Source of the DNA: Microbispora bryophytorum
GTDB lineage: Bacteria > Actinomycetota > Actinomycetes > Streptosporangiales > Streptosporangiaceae
DNA: 64,000 bases
Direction: 5' to 3'
NCBI RefSeq assembly: GCF_006874465.1
Contig: NZ_VIRL01000007.1
Span: forward strand, 124,001-188,000
Shown: positions 10,299-18,938 of the stretch, piece after piece
Layout: every line of letters starts with the position of its first letter
Position numbering within the stretch: position 1 is the stretch's first letter
Program-made: the position numbers and the translations under genes
Notes under the pieces: generated by a model
Told to the model about the DNA's origin: nothing
Databases searched by the model: none
The model's input: the letters and a program-made list of their open reading frames with translations, nothing else

Positions 10299-11963
10299 TC
10301 AGGTCTTCTTGAACGTGAAGGGCCGGCCGAGCCCCCGGGCGATGCCGCGCAGGCCCCGGGCGCGGTGCAGCGCCGAGACCTGCCCGCGCAGCGCCGAGAC
10401 CTGCCGCCGCAGGGTGCCGATTTCCCGGCGGAACTCGACGGCGGACTTGCGCCACTGCGCCGCCTCGTCGCGCCATCGGGTGACCTGTCCGCGCAGCCGC
10501 TCGACCTCCTTGGTCAGCCGCTCGACCTCGGCCTGCGCCTGCACCTGCTTGCGATAGGCGGTGCGCCGATTCACATAGGCGGGGGCCTCCGCGGCGGTGT
10601 GGAAGCCGAAGGTCTCGCCGTCGACCCAGTAGGTGCCGAACATCTCGTCGACGGCGTCGTCGAGGTCCTCGCCCTCCTCCACGACGAGGGCCGCGCGGGA
10701 GAACGCCTCGGTGCGTTCCAGGCGGGCGGCGGTGACGCCTTCGGCGTCCTCGGTCAGGAGCACGCTCACCAGTCCGCGTTCCCGTCCGCGCAGCACGTCG
10801 AGCAGCCGGCCGATGCCGTCCTCCTCCGGCACCCAGCCGGGCGGGATGCGCAGGCGGTACGGCGACTGGGTGTCGGACGCCGCCGTGACCAGCCGTACCC
10901 GGCCCTCGTGGGTGTATAGTGGGCCCGCAGCAGCACGAGGTCGAGGCGCGGGTCCTTGAGCGGGGCGCGCTGCTCGGGGGCGAGCTCGTCCCACGGGCCG
11001 GTCAGCACCACGGCGAGGTCGGTCACCGTGCCGGCCAGCACGCCGTCCACGGTGGCCCTGACGTCGTCGTAGGACCCGGCGGCGGCGTCCACGAGGACCT
11101 CCACCTGCGGGACCTTCCACTGCCGGGAGGGATGGGTGCGCAGCCACCGGTAGCCGGGGACCCGGTCGGTGACCAGGGCGTGGCTGACCCGGCTGATCGA
11201 CGCGCTGTCGCGCATGCGCATGGACGGGCCGAGGTGGTAGGCCCTGGCCTGCGGGTCGGGGATGAAGACCGCGCCCGCCTGGGCGAGCCGGTAGCCCATC
11301 TCGGTGTCCTGGCCGAGGATCATCTCGGGGTCCATCGGCCCGGCCCGTTCGAACAGCCGGGCGGAGACCGACGACGCGCCGCCGATGTGGATGCTGAACG
11401 GCCGCGGCGAGCGGAGCAGACCGTCCGACCGCTGCACCAGGTCCTCGATCCAGGCGTGCGGCTCCGCCGGCTCGAAGAGCTTGGCCAGGTCGTCCGTTCC
11501 CGCGACGTCCGCGGGGCGGGGCAGCGGGGCGGTGGTGAAGCGCAGGTAGGAGGTGACCGACAGATAGGGCGCGAGGTGGTGCCAGCGCATGTGCGCCTCC
11601 ACCTCCTCCGGCTCGGGCACGACGTCGGAGTCCATCCAGTGGATGACGTCGCCCGTCGCAGCGGCCAGCCCGGTGTTGCGCGCCCTGGCCCGGCCCGGCG
11701 CCGCGCAGACCAGCAGCCGCGTGTCGCGCGGCCGGATCTCCGGAAGGCGCAGCGGCGGCTCGCTGCCGTTGTCGACCACGATCACTTCGAGCAGGCCGGC
11801 CGGGTACGTCTGCCTGGCCAGCCCGGCGAGCGTGAGATCGAGTTTGACCTGATCAGCGTAGGCGGGGATCACCACGCTGACCCGCAGGCGGGGCGTCCAC
11901 GACGACCCGAGGGCGGGCGGCTGGAGGGCGGTGTAGTCGTTTCCCCTGATACGTGGCGTCATG
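10299..11963 (-). pseudogene. Family 2 glycosyltransferase, split by a frameshift
   Basis: The N-terminal part (ATG at 11963, MTPRIRGNDY) carries a complete GT2 catalytic domain: VSVVIPAYADQ, VIVVDNGS, the metal site HWMDSDVV and GQDTEMGYRLAQAGA. The frame then leaves homology after LVLLRAHY. The homologous continuation (THEGRVRLVTAAS...) resumes in another frame and runs to 10299 with a long coiled coil ending in KKT. The break falls at a TATA dinucleotide repeat (10915-10918); removing one TA restores a single frame of about 554 residues that aligns with the paralogue at 8455. It is either a real two-base insertion or a sequence error. The ATG overlaps the stop of the upstream gene as ATGA, so the two were translationally coupled. 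Confidence 0.75.
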
Positions 11964-13074
11964 GTGCTTCCAACATCACACTCGGGCGAAAGCCGCGCCA
12001 CTGGTTCGCGGCGAGTCGCAGGAAGTGGGCAAGAGGAAGGTTCCAGGAATGGTCGGCGCCGACCGAGCGCCGCAGGACGTAGCCCAGGCCGTGGGTGCGG
12101 TAGACGCGGCCGCCGGCCGCCTCGACCGCGCGCAGGAGGTGCGCGTCCTCCCCGCGGCCACTCGGCCCGAAGCCGCCGGCCTGCTCGAACATCTCGCGGC
12201 CGACCAGGATCGTGCCGCCCGCGACGTGGTCGGCCCACACCTCGCTGCTGTAGTCGACGCGTCGGATCGTCGCGCGGAGGGGCTGGAGGTAGAAGAACTC
12301 CGGCGCGGTCCCGACCAGCTCCGCCCCGGAATAGGCCATGGCCAGCAGCAGGTCGGCCAGGTGCTCGGGTCCGTACCAGTCGTCGTCGTCCCATTTGGCG
12401 ACGATGCCGGTGGACGCCCGTGCCGCCGCCATGTTGAGCACCGTCCCGAGCGGCGCGTCCGGCTCGGCCTCGATCACCGTCATCGGGTGGGGGAACTCCT
12501 CGACCGCCTCGCGCACCCGCGCGGCCGGGAACCCGTGCAGGGCGACGATCGCCTCCAGACTGACGCCGCGCTGGCGGGCGAGTTGCCGCAGCGCGTGGCC
12601 CACGTAGTGGGGCCGCCGCGTGGCCATGACGACGGTCACCGGCGCGAGGCCGGTGCCGACGCCCCTGGCCCGCAGCGCGTGCCTGCGCAGACGCACACTG
12701 TGTTCTTCCCTGCGCAGGTCGGCGACCGAGTCGGGCCTTCCGTCGTCGGCCTCGGGGGTCCAGGCCCCGGCCACGTCGGCGAGCACGGGATCGGCCTCAC
12801 GCACCCACCTCGGTGGATCATGAAAGGTGAGCGGCACCCCCGCGGCGGCCAGGCCGCCGACCGCGTCCAGCGCCTCGGCGGCGTGCTCCTCCGGCCACTC
12901 CACCCGAAGCCCGCGCAGCGGCCGGAGAGCGGCGACGTCGGCGGCCTGCGGAGGGACGGCCAGTGACCGGCCCTCCATCGTCCACCGACCGTCGCTCCAG
13001 GACAGCGTCGCGATCTCCTCGGTGGGACTGCGCGTGAAGCCGTACGGCGAGCACATGCCGGTCGTCACCGTCAC
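11959..13074 (-). CDS. Family 2 glycosyltransferase
   Basis: This is a second, different GT2 enzyme of 371 residues. An N-terminal region of about 130 residues precedes the GT-A domain, which shows VTVVMATRRPHYVGHAL, the metal-binding KWDDDDWYGPEH cluster and GRGEDAHLLRAV near the end. The GTG at 13074 has GGGAGGG 4 bases upstream; an in-frame start at 13125 would add 17 residues. Its stop overlaps the start of the next glycosyltransferase by 4 bp, so the pair acts in one pathway, most likely cell-surface glycan assembly. The exact sugar is unknown. Confidence 0.82.
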   Translation of the reverse strand: MTVTTGMCSPYGFTRSPTEEIATLSWSDGRWTMEGRSLAVPPQAADVAALRPLRGLRVEWPEEHAAEALDAVGGLAAAGVPLTFHDPPRWVREADPVLADVAGAWTPEADDGRPDSVADLRREEHSVRLRRHALRARGVGTGLAPVTVVMATRRPHYVGHALRQLARQRGVSLEAIVALHGFPAARVREAVEEFPHPMTVIEAEPDAPLGTVLNMAAARASTGIVAKWDDDDWYGPEHLADLLLAMAYSGAELVGTAPEFFYLQPLRATIRRVDYSSEVWADHVAGGTILVGREMFEQAGGFGPSGRGEDAHLLRAVEAAGGRVYRTHGLGYVLRRSVGADHSWNLPLAHFLRLAANQWRGFRPSVMLEAP

Positions 13075-13096
13075 GGTGTCCCTCCCGCGCGTCCGT

Positions 13097-13152
13097 TTTA
13101 CAGGCTGGTGAACTCTTAGCAGCATTTACAGGCTGTTGAACTCTTATCAGCC
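13097..13152. repeat. Tandem 28-bp direct repeat upstream of the glycosyltransferase
   Basis: Two adjacent 28-bp copies (13097-13124 and 13125-13152), both starting tttacaggctg, differ at three positions. They sit directly upstream of the glycosyltransferase start at 13074 and are more A/T-rich than their surroundings, as expected for a duplicated regulator site or promoter segment. Confidence 0.7.
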
Positions 13153-13223
13153 GAACCTTGTGAATCCCTGTGACCCTTGCGGTCAAACTGACGGTTCGCT
13201 GTGAACTGCCGCGGCAGCCGGGA

Positions 13224-14075
13224 TCACGGAACGGGCGACACGCTCCCGCCGACGATGTCGCCCAGCGTCCTCACGTCGATCTTCTTGGCCTTCCGCTGCT
13301 GGGCCACCCAGTCGATGAAGGCGGCGAACTCCTTGGGCGCCGTCGCGTACTTGTCCCGCGGCTCGTTCTTGATCTCGTGGAACACGAAGGTCACCATGCC
13401 GGGGCCGCCCTCCCGCTGGGCGCGGGTGACGAACTCACGCAGCGTGCGGGCCGTGCGCGGCAGGCGGGTCTGACTCGTGGCGCGTACGGCGGCCAGGTCC
13501 GCGGGCGGAATCGTCTCGGCGACGGGGCAGGCGCGGCAGCTGTCCGGCCGGTACAGGCCGTTGATGTCGCGCGCGCTGTTGTAGCCGCAGCTCATCGCGA
13601 TCCGCTTGCTCCCCTCGTCCAAGGCGCCGAACGGATAGGCGAACGACCGCGCGGCGAAGCCCATCTTCAGCAGCGCCCGCCTGTCGTCGCAGATCTGCGC
13701 CTGCTGCGCCGCGTCGAACATCTCCGGCAGGTGCGGATGCTGGAGGGTGTGGCCGCCGATCTCATGGCCCTGCTTCGCGATCGCCCGCAGCGCGGCCACG
13801 CTCAGGTAGCCGCGCTTGCCGAGGCGGCCGCTGCTGACGTAGAAGGTGCCCTTGAGGCCGCGCCTGCTCAGCATTTTGGCGACGGCCAGGTGGTCGGCCG
13901 TGCCGTCGTCGAAGGTGAGGACCACGGTCGGCACCCCGGCCGCCCGTGCCTGCTGTTGAGCCGCCTGCCCGAGACCAGCCGAGCCGGGCGTCGCCGCGGC
14001 CGGATGCTGAAGTCCCGCGATCGTCGCCGCGGTTAGGAGACAGGCCGGCAAGAGTCTCTTCACCGTAAGTCGCAT
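13224..14075 (-). CDS. Secreted polysaccharide deacetylase (NodB-like, CE4)
   Basis: A metal-dependent deacetylase that removes N- or O-acetyl groups from extracellular polysaccharide such as peptidoglycan or chitin-like glycans. A Sec signal peptide covers about residues 1-28 (basic MRLTVKR, hydrophobic core, PAAA). The NodB motif 1 TFDDGT gives D56 and D57, motif 2 is H109-TLQ-H113, and the later RSFAYPFG segment is motif 3. Length (283) fits a single catalytic domain. Two cysteines in SCRACP may pair outside the cell. It lies between glycosyltransferase genes on the same strand, so tailoring of the glycan made by this island is the natural guess. Confidence 0.88.
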   Translation of the reverse strand: MRLTVKRLLPACLLTAATIAGLQHPAAATPGSAGLGQAAQQQARAAGVPTVVLTFDDGTADHLAVAKMLSRRGLKGTFYVSSGRLGKRGYLSVAALRAIAKQGHEIGGHTLQHPHLPEMFDAAQQAQICDDRRALLKMGFAARSFAYPFGALDEGSKRIAMSCGYNSARDINGLYRPDSCRACPVAETIPPADLAAVRATSQTRLPRTARTLREFVTRAQREGGPGMVTFVFHEIKNEPRDKYATAPKEFAAFIDWVAQQRKAKKIDVRTLGDIVGGSVSPVP

Positions 14076-14149
14076 GAAGAGAAACTTTACTCATATTGGC
14101 AATTACTCTTGCGCGTGATGTCCAACCGTGATGAAACGGTCCACAATTG

Positions 14150-15643
14150 TCAGCCCTTGCCGCGCCCGCGCTCGAACAGTGCGACGGTCAGGCCCGGCAA
14201 CTCCGCGGAGTGCCAGGCCGTCGACAGACGATACCCGGCCGCGCGTACGGCGGCCACCTTGGCGATCTTCTTCCCCGTCAGTCCGGCCTGCTTCGTCCCC
14301 CGCCAGACGACCCAGACCCGGCGGTGCCCCGCCAGGGCCTCGGTGAGGTCGTCCCGCTCCGCGTACTCGAAGGCCGGGCCCTGCCCCCTGAGAAGCACGT
14401 CCTCGGGGAGACCCTCGCGGCCGTAGTAGACGAAGCCGGTGCGCAACCGGCTCTGGCCGTACACGATGGCGTCGCCGGGGCGCTCCCGCGCCTGGATCAC
14501 GCCGAGCGCGCCGGGGAAGTCGTCGTAGTGGCCGTTGCGCTGCCGATAGTCGGCCTGGTCGGGCAGCCCCAGCAGCGCGACCGCCAGGACGACGGGCACG
14601 CCGACCAGCGCGAAGGGGACGGGGGCCAGGCGGACCGAGGCCAGGGCCACGCCTCCTGCCAGGGCCAGGGCGGGCGCCGCGACGAACACATAACGGTCCA
14701 CGTAGGCCGGGGTCACCAGCTCGTCGATCGCAAGAAGCAGCACGGGCGGGAGGACGAGCCAGCCGCCGGCGAGGACGCCCCAGGCGACCGACCTGCGCAG
14801 CAGGACCACCACCCCCACGACGGCGAGGGCGAACAGCGGCGGCCCGGCGAGGTCGGAGCCCGCCGCGTGCTTGGGGAACTTCAGCAGCACGTCGAGCTCG
14901 TGCGGCTGGATCCAGCTGATCGCGTGGCGCTCGCCCCAGCCCACGAGGGCGAGGACCGCGAGGGGCACGCAGCCCACCGCCGTCGCGGGGACGATCCTGG
15001 TCAGGAACGTACGGCGGGGCAGGACGAGAAGGGCGGCCAGGAACTGGGCCGGGAGCACCAGGACCGAGAACAGGTGGGTGCAGCCGAGCAGCGCCACCGA
15101 CACCGCGTACCAGCGGATCTGTTTCCAACCGGCGGAGCCTGTGGGCGCCTCGGCCACCCGGTGCAGCGCCCAGGCGGAGACGACGGCCGCCGCCGCCGCG
15201 AACGCGTACGGCCGGGCGTTCGCGCCGTGGTAGGACACCGACGGCAACACGGCGAACAGCGCCGCGGCCAGCACGCCCGCCCGGGGACCGGCCAGCCGGC
15301 GGCCGAGGTCGGCCAGGAAGCCCGCCGCCACACCGGCCGCGAGAGCCGAGGGCAGGCGCAGCCACCACTCGGCCTCCCCCAGCCACGACCAGACATGGAT
15401 GAGCAGGTAGTAGGGCAGGAAGTGGCCGTCGATCTGCTGGACGAGCCCCCACAGCCCGCTCAGCGGCCGGGCCACCGCGGCGCTGTAGGTCGCCACCTCG
15501 TCGGCCGACAGCGACGCCGTGGTGCCGGAGATCGCGACACAGGTGGTGAGCAGGCCCGCGAGGAGCGGGACCCAGCGGGGCCAGTCCTTCGCGTCCGCGT
15601 CCATCCTCCGGCCGGACGTCCGGACCGCCTCGCCCGCAACCAC
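14150..15643 (-). CDS. GT39/GT83-like polytopic membrane glycosyltransferase
   Basis: The product has about ten hydrophobic helices. The first large extracytoplasmic loop carries SADEVATYSAAV, with the acidic DE pair expected of protein-mannosyltransferase or ArnT-like GT-C enzymes, which use lipid-linked sugars outside the membrane. A soluble C-terminal part of about 100 residues follows (GDAIVYGQSRLR onward). The start is uncertain: the GTG at 15643 has a GGGGGGAA site, while the frame is open to an ATG at 15685 with no ribosome site. It ends 74 bases before the deacetylase start, on the same strand. A polyprenyl-phosphate sugar donor is inferred, not seen. Confidence 0.75.
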   Translation of the reverse strand: MVAGEAVRTSGRRMDADAKDWPRWVPLLAGLLTTCVAISGTTASLSADEVATYSAAVARPLSGLWGLVQQIDGHFLPYYLLIHVWSWLGEAEWWLRLPSALAAGVAAGFLADLGRRLAGPRAGVLAAALFAVLPSVSYHGANARPYAFAAAAAVVSAWALHRVAEAPTGSAGWKQIRWYAVSVALLGCTHLFSVLVLPAQFLAALLVLPRRTFLTRIVPATAVGCVPLAVLALVGWGERHAISWIQPHELDVLLKFPKHAAGSDLAGPPLFALAVVGVVVLLRRSVAWGVLAGGWLVLPPVLLLAIDELVTPAYVDRYVFVAAPALALAGGVALASVRLAPVPFALVGVPVVLAVALLGLPDQADYRQRNGHYDDFPGALGVIQARERPGDAIVYGQSRLRTGFVYYGREGLPEDVLLRGQGPAFEYAERDDLTEALAGHRRVWVVWRGTKQAGLTGKKIAKVAAVRAAGYRLSTAWHSAELPGLTVALFERGRGKG

Positions 15644-15833
15644 GCTTCCCCCCACAGAACTGATCATTGGCGACATCAAGGACATCGAACACGCACGGAC
15701 GCACGGATCGGCGGGCCGTTATCCGATCGAGTCGTTGTCGCGCCGGTGTTCCGAAGCCATCCGTTCCGGACATGCCGGGCTCCACCGTACGAGATCTCCG
15801 CGGGGACTCCTCGCAGAAGTGGCGCTCGTCGCC

Positions 15834-16203
15834 ATGTTCATGCACTACGGGCGCTGGCCAGAGCTGCAGCGCTCGGTGATCGCCTGGCCTTTTGGCGTCT
15901 CCATGGGGGCGTCGAACGGTTTCGCGGTGGCGGCGCTGATCGACGCCGAGGGCCCGGCGCCGCGACAGGTGTGGGCGACTCCGGCGGGCGCGGCGTTCCT
16001 CGCCCTCGCCTGGTTCTGGGCTCCCGGCTTCTCGCCCTTCTGGCAGCAGCCCACGATGGCGGCGCTTCTCAGGGTCCTCCTGGTCCTCCAGGCCCGCACC
16101 CGGCTCTACGTCGGCGGAGGTGTTCGCCGGCGCCGTGCGGCACCTCGGGGCCTCCGAGGAGGAGGCCCTCGACGCGGTCCGCAGTGTCCTGGCGGGGCGC
16201 TGA
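15834..16203 (+). pseudogene. Probable decayed gene remnant
   Basis: Plus-strand codons from about 15834 show strong G/C third-position bias and encode a tryptophan-rich, partly hydrophobic stretch (FLALAWFWAPGFSPFW). Near 16110 the coding signal moves to another frame, which reads EVFAGAVRHLGASEEEAL and stops at 16201-16203. No single frame covers both parts and no good ribosome site is present, so this looks like a frameshifted remnant. Family unknown. The rest of the 15644-16251 gap shows nothing else I can support. Confidence 0.35.
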
Positions 16204-16251
16204 CCCGCCCCTCGCCCCGAAGGCGTGGTGCCCGTACGGCCGGCGAGCGGG

Positions 16252-17274
16252 TCAGGCCGCTTCGCCGTCCAAGGGGCGGCGGCGGAACCTGCGCAGGTTC
16301 ACGACCAGGAGGACCGTGGCGGCGATGGCCACGGCCGCGCAGGCGGCGAGGACCGGCACGCTGGGGTCGTCCTCCGCGGCCGCCCGCTCTCCGGCCGCGG
16401 GGAAGGTGATCGTCCCGGTGGCCGTATGACTGACCCGGCCGCTGCGCATGGTGAGCCGGAATTTCCAGGGCCCGGCGGGCAGGTCGTGGCCCAGCAGCAC
16501 GGTCACCTGACCGTGGCCGCCGGGAGGCAGGGTGACGGCGCGGGTGCCGCGGAAGGGCCCGGCGCTGAGCGCGCTCGGCCCCTCCGACAGCCGCACCTCG
16601 CCCTCCAGGTCGACGGCGCGCTCCCCCGTGTTGCCGACTTCGGCCACCAGCCGCGGCTGCCCGTTGCCGGCGCGCCCGGCGGTCACTTCGCCGATCCGGA
16701 AGCTCGTCGGCGGTTCGCCGCCCGGGCCCACGTCCAGGTAGGTGCGGACGCCGACTCGGTTGACCAGCGCGACGTTGCCCGACGGGCCGGGCGAGGGCGA
16801 GGAGATCTCCGCCCAGATGACGGCGTAGCGCTCACCCTTGGAAGCCGTGGACGGCACCGCGACGGTGACCGTCACCGGGAGATGGCCGCGCGGCGGCAGG
16901 TCCGCCGAGGTCCGGTTGAGCGTCATCCAGGAGGTCAGCTCGTTCGCGGTACGGGCGGGGGCGAACGTGAAGCCTTCGTCGCCGACCCGGGCCGCGGCGG
17001 CGTACAGGCTCACGTGCTGCCGCTGTGGCGAGGTGCTGAAGACTTCGAGACGCCGGGTGAAGGTGGTGCCGGGGTTCACGTGGTCGACGATGAACGCGTG
17101 CGAGCGGGGGTCGTCCAGACGGTTCTCGGGAATCTCCAGCAGGCGGATGCCGAACCTCTCCTGGCGGTGCCCGTGCGCGCCGTCGGCGGCCGCCGACGGC
17201 GCGGCGACCACCGCGTGCAGCACGATCGCGAGCAGACTCGCGGCGATGGTCCTGTTGGCTGAACGGTCAGGCAA
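16252..17274 (-). CDS. DUF916-like (WxL-interacting type) surface protein with C-terminal anchor
   Basis: A 340-residue exported protein: signal peptide (LLAIVLHAVVAAPSAAA), an extracellular beta-rich region, then one transmembrane helix near residues 305-327 and a basic cytoplasmic RRFRRR tail. Residues about 40-165 (HVNPGTTFTRRLEVFSTS, GYxAVIWAEI-like end) resemble the DUF916 peptidoglycan-binding domain of WxL-interacting proteins of Firmicutes, followed by a second Ig-like domain. The TTG at 17274 overlaps the stop of the preceding WxL-like gene by 8 bp, so the two are translationally coupled. By analogy it would tether its small partner to the cell wall; this is inference. Confidence 0.65.
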   Translation of the reverse strand: MPDRSANRTIAASLLAIVLHAVVAAPSAAADGAHGHRQERFGIRLLEIPENRLDDPRSHAFIVDHVNPGTTFTRRLEVFSTSPQRQHVSLYAAAARVGDEGFTFAPARTANELTSWMTLNRTSADLPPRGHLPVTVTVAVPSTASKGERYAVIWAEISSPSPGPSGNVALVNRVGVRTYLDVGPGGEPPTSFRIGEVTAGRAGNGQPRLVAEVGNTGERAVDLEGEVRLSEGPSALSAGPFRGTRAVTLPPGGHGQVTVLLGHDLPAGPWKFRLTMRSGRVSHTATGTITFPAAGERAAAEDDPSVPVLAACAAVAIAATVLLVVNLRRFRRRPLDGEAA

Positions 17275-17857
17275 CGGAGTGGTTCACCGTGCCGGTGTAG
17301 AGGCCCGCCACCGCCTGGGCGGGCACGTTGACGACGATGGTCGGGTCCCACGTGGCGGAGTTGACGCCGGAGCCGCTCGTCTTGCTGAACGCGGTGCGCG
17401 TCACGTCGAGCGACTGGGCGGCGGCCGCGTCCACCTGTCCCGGCACGAACGTGCCCGTGCCGGTGGTGGCCGTCGCCGCGCCGGACCAGTAGAGGACCGC
17501 GGTGTTAGGCACGGTCTCCGCAGGGGTGCCGCCGCCGGTGGTGAAGCTGGTGCCCGACGCCGTGGCCTCCCACGTCGCGGCGAGCGCCGCGCGCTGGTCG
17601 GACACCGTGATCGGCCCGAGCGCCCCGCTGATCTGTCCCCCCGGTACCCCGCTGCCGATGCTGACGGGACCGTCGGGAACGTTGATCGTCAGCCCGCCCG
17701 GATTCGTGACGGTGAAGGTGACGGTCGTGGGGCAGGTCGTGGAGGCGGGACAGGTGGCGGCCAGGGCGGGTGGCGCCGTCGTGGCCACCGTCAGCGCCGT
17801 GACCAGCGCCAGCCCTGCGACAGCCGCCGACGGCGCCGCGACACTCCTGTTGCCCAT
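17267..17857 (-). CDS. Small secreted WxL-like beta-sandwich protein
   Basis: The 196-residue product has a signal peptide (ATTAPPALA, cleavage near residue 33) and a T/V/G-rich mature domain. It ends in WDPTIVVNVP-x-VAGLYTGTVNHSVA, which resembles the C-terminal strand pair of WxL domains, although the last W-x-L is replaced by H-S-V. Two cysteines lie just after the signal. The ATG at 17857 has GGAGA upstream; an upstream frame start at 17911 is unlikely. It is a clear paralogue of the divergent gene at 18142 (shared YTGT.xHSVA end) and is coupled to the DUF916-like gene. Confidence 0.7.
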   Translation of the reverse strand: MGNRSVAAPSAAVAGLALVTALTVATTAPPALAATCPASTTCPTTVTFTVTNPGGLTINVPDGPVSIGSGVPGGQISGALGPITVSDQRAALAATWEATASGTSFTTGGGTPAETVPNTAVLYWSGAATATTGTGTFVPGQVDAAAAQSLDVTRTAFSKTSGSGVNSATWDPTIVVNVPAQAVAGLYTGTVNHSVA

Positions 17858-18141
17858 CTGCCGATCTCCTTCGAGGATGCGCCGCCTCGTGCGGGCCGCG
17901 GTCGGTGACATCCTGGCCGGTCCGAGGCGTACGACAGGGTTCTTACGCCGGCGTCTGGAGACCCTTTGTGATCAGATGACGACCGGCGGAGACGCGCGGT
18001 CCGCTGTCCACGGTTACGGCTGGTTCCGGCGTGGCGACAGCAAGAGGGCCCTCCGGGTGTCCTAGCCTGCCGTGGGTCGTTCGCCGCGAGATCTTGCCGC
18101 GCGGCTGCGCGACGACGGCACGACGACGAGGAAGGTCACAC

Positions 18142-18780
18142 ATGCGGCAGGTCGGTGTGGGGGTGATCGTGACGGCGACGCTGGCCGGGTCGACCACCCT
18201 GCCGGTCGCGCTGTCCGCCTCTTTGCCCGCCTCCTTGTCCGCCTCGCTGTCCGCCTCGCTGTCCGCCGTGCCCGACCTCGCACCGGCGGCGCAGGCCGGC
18301 ACGGGAACGGCGGCGCAGGCCGGCACGGGAACGGCGCTGGTGCCCCTGCGGGCCGATCCGCTGACGATCACCGTGCCCGGCTCGGTGAGCCTCGGCAGCG
18401 GCTCCCGGGGCGGCACGATCAGCGCCTCGATGGGCACGGTGACCGTGACCGACTCCAGGGCAGGAATCCCTCCGTGGACGGCGACCGTGTCCGCCACGAA
18501 CTTCACCACCGGGAGCGGCACGCCCGCGCAGACGATCACGACGGCGAACATCGCCTACTGGTCGGGGCCGGTCACCGCGTCGTCCGGCGTGGGCACCCGC
18601 AATCCCGGTGAGCCCATCGCGGCCAGCCGGGTGGCCCTCACCTCGCCGGTCGTCGCGTTCAGCGGACGCAAGCAGGCGCCGCCGATGTCGACGAGCTGGC
18701 AGCCCACCCTGGTCATCACCATCCCGTCCAACGCCGCCGCCGGCGTCTACACCGGGACCATCACGCACTCGGTCGCCTGA
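18142..18780 (+). CDS. Small secreted WxL-like protein, divergent paralogue
   Basis: The 212-residue product starts at an ATG at 18142 with GGAAGG 6 bases upstream. After the signal peptide come short S/A/L repeats and a duplicated AQAGTGTA segment. The conserved beta domain follows: DPLTITVPGSVSLGS, then SWQPTLVITIP and AGVYTGTITHSVA at the end. It aligns with the 17267 gene throughout the mature domain but lacks that protein's cysteines. The two paralogues are transcribed away from each other across a 284-base gap (17858-18141), which must hold both promoters; I could not pick reliable boxes there. Confidence 0.7.
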   Translation: MRQVGVGVIVTATLAGSTTLPVALSASLPASLSASLSASLSAVPDLAPAAQAGTGTAAQAGTGTALVPLRADPLTITVPGSVSLGSGSRGGTISASMGTVTVTDSRAGIPPWTATVSATNFTTGSGTPAQTITTANIAYWSGPVTASSGVGTRNPGEPIAASRVALTSPVVAFSGRKQAPPMSTSWQPTLVITIPSNAAAGVYTGTITHSVA

Positions 18781-18938
18781 CCGTCCCCGCTCCGCACAGG
18801 AGTTGAGGGTCTCGTGACCCGCCACGGACGCGACGGCTCGGCGGCCGGTCGGGCGGGTCGGAGATAGTGAGGCCCGCCGGGCCGGCGGCACGGCTTCCGA
18901 TCCGGCGTCTCGTGTCGCTCCTCAGCCGAAGGAATGCC

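Noticed and set aside
15519-16409. Single long plus-strand gene across the 15.6-16.4 kb gap
   Set aside because: The frame begins inside the membrane glycosyltransferase and ends inside the DUF916-like gene; only the middle shows coding bias, so I report a remnant instead.
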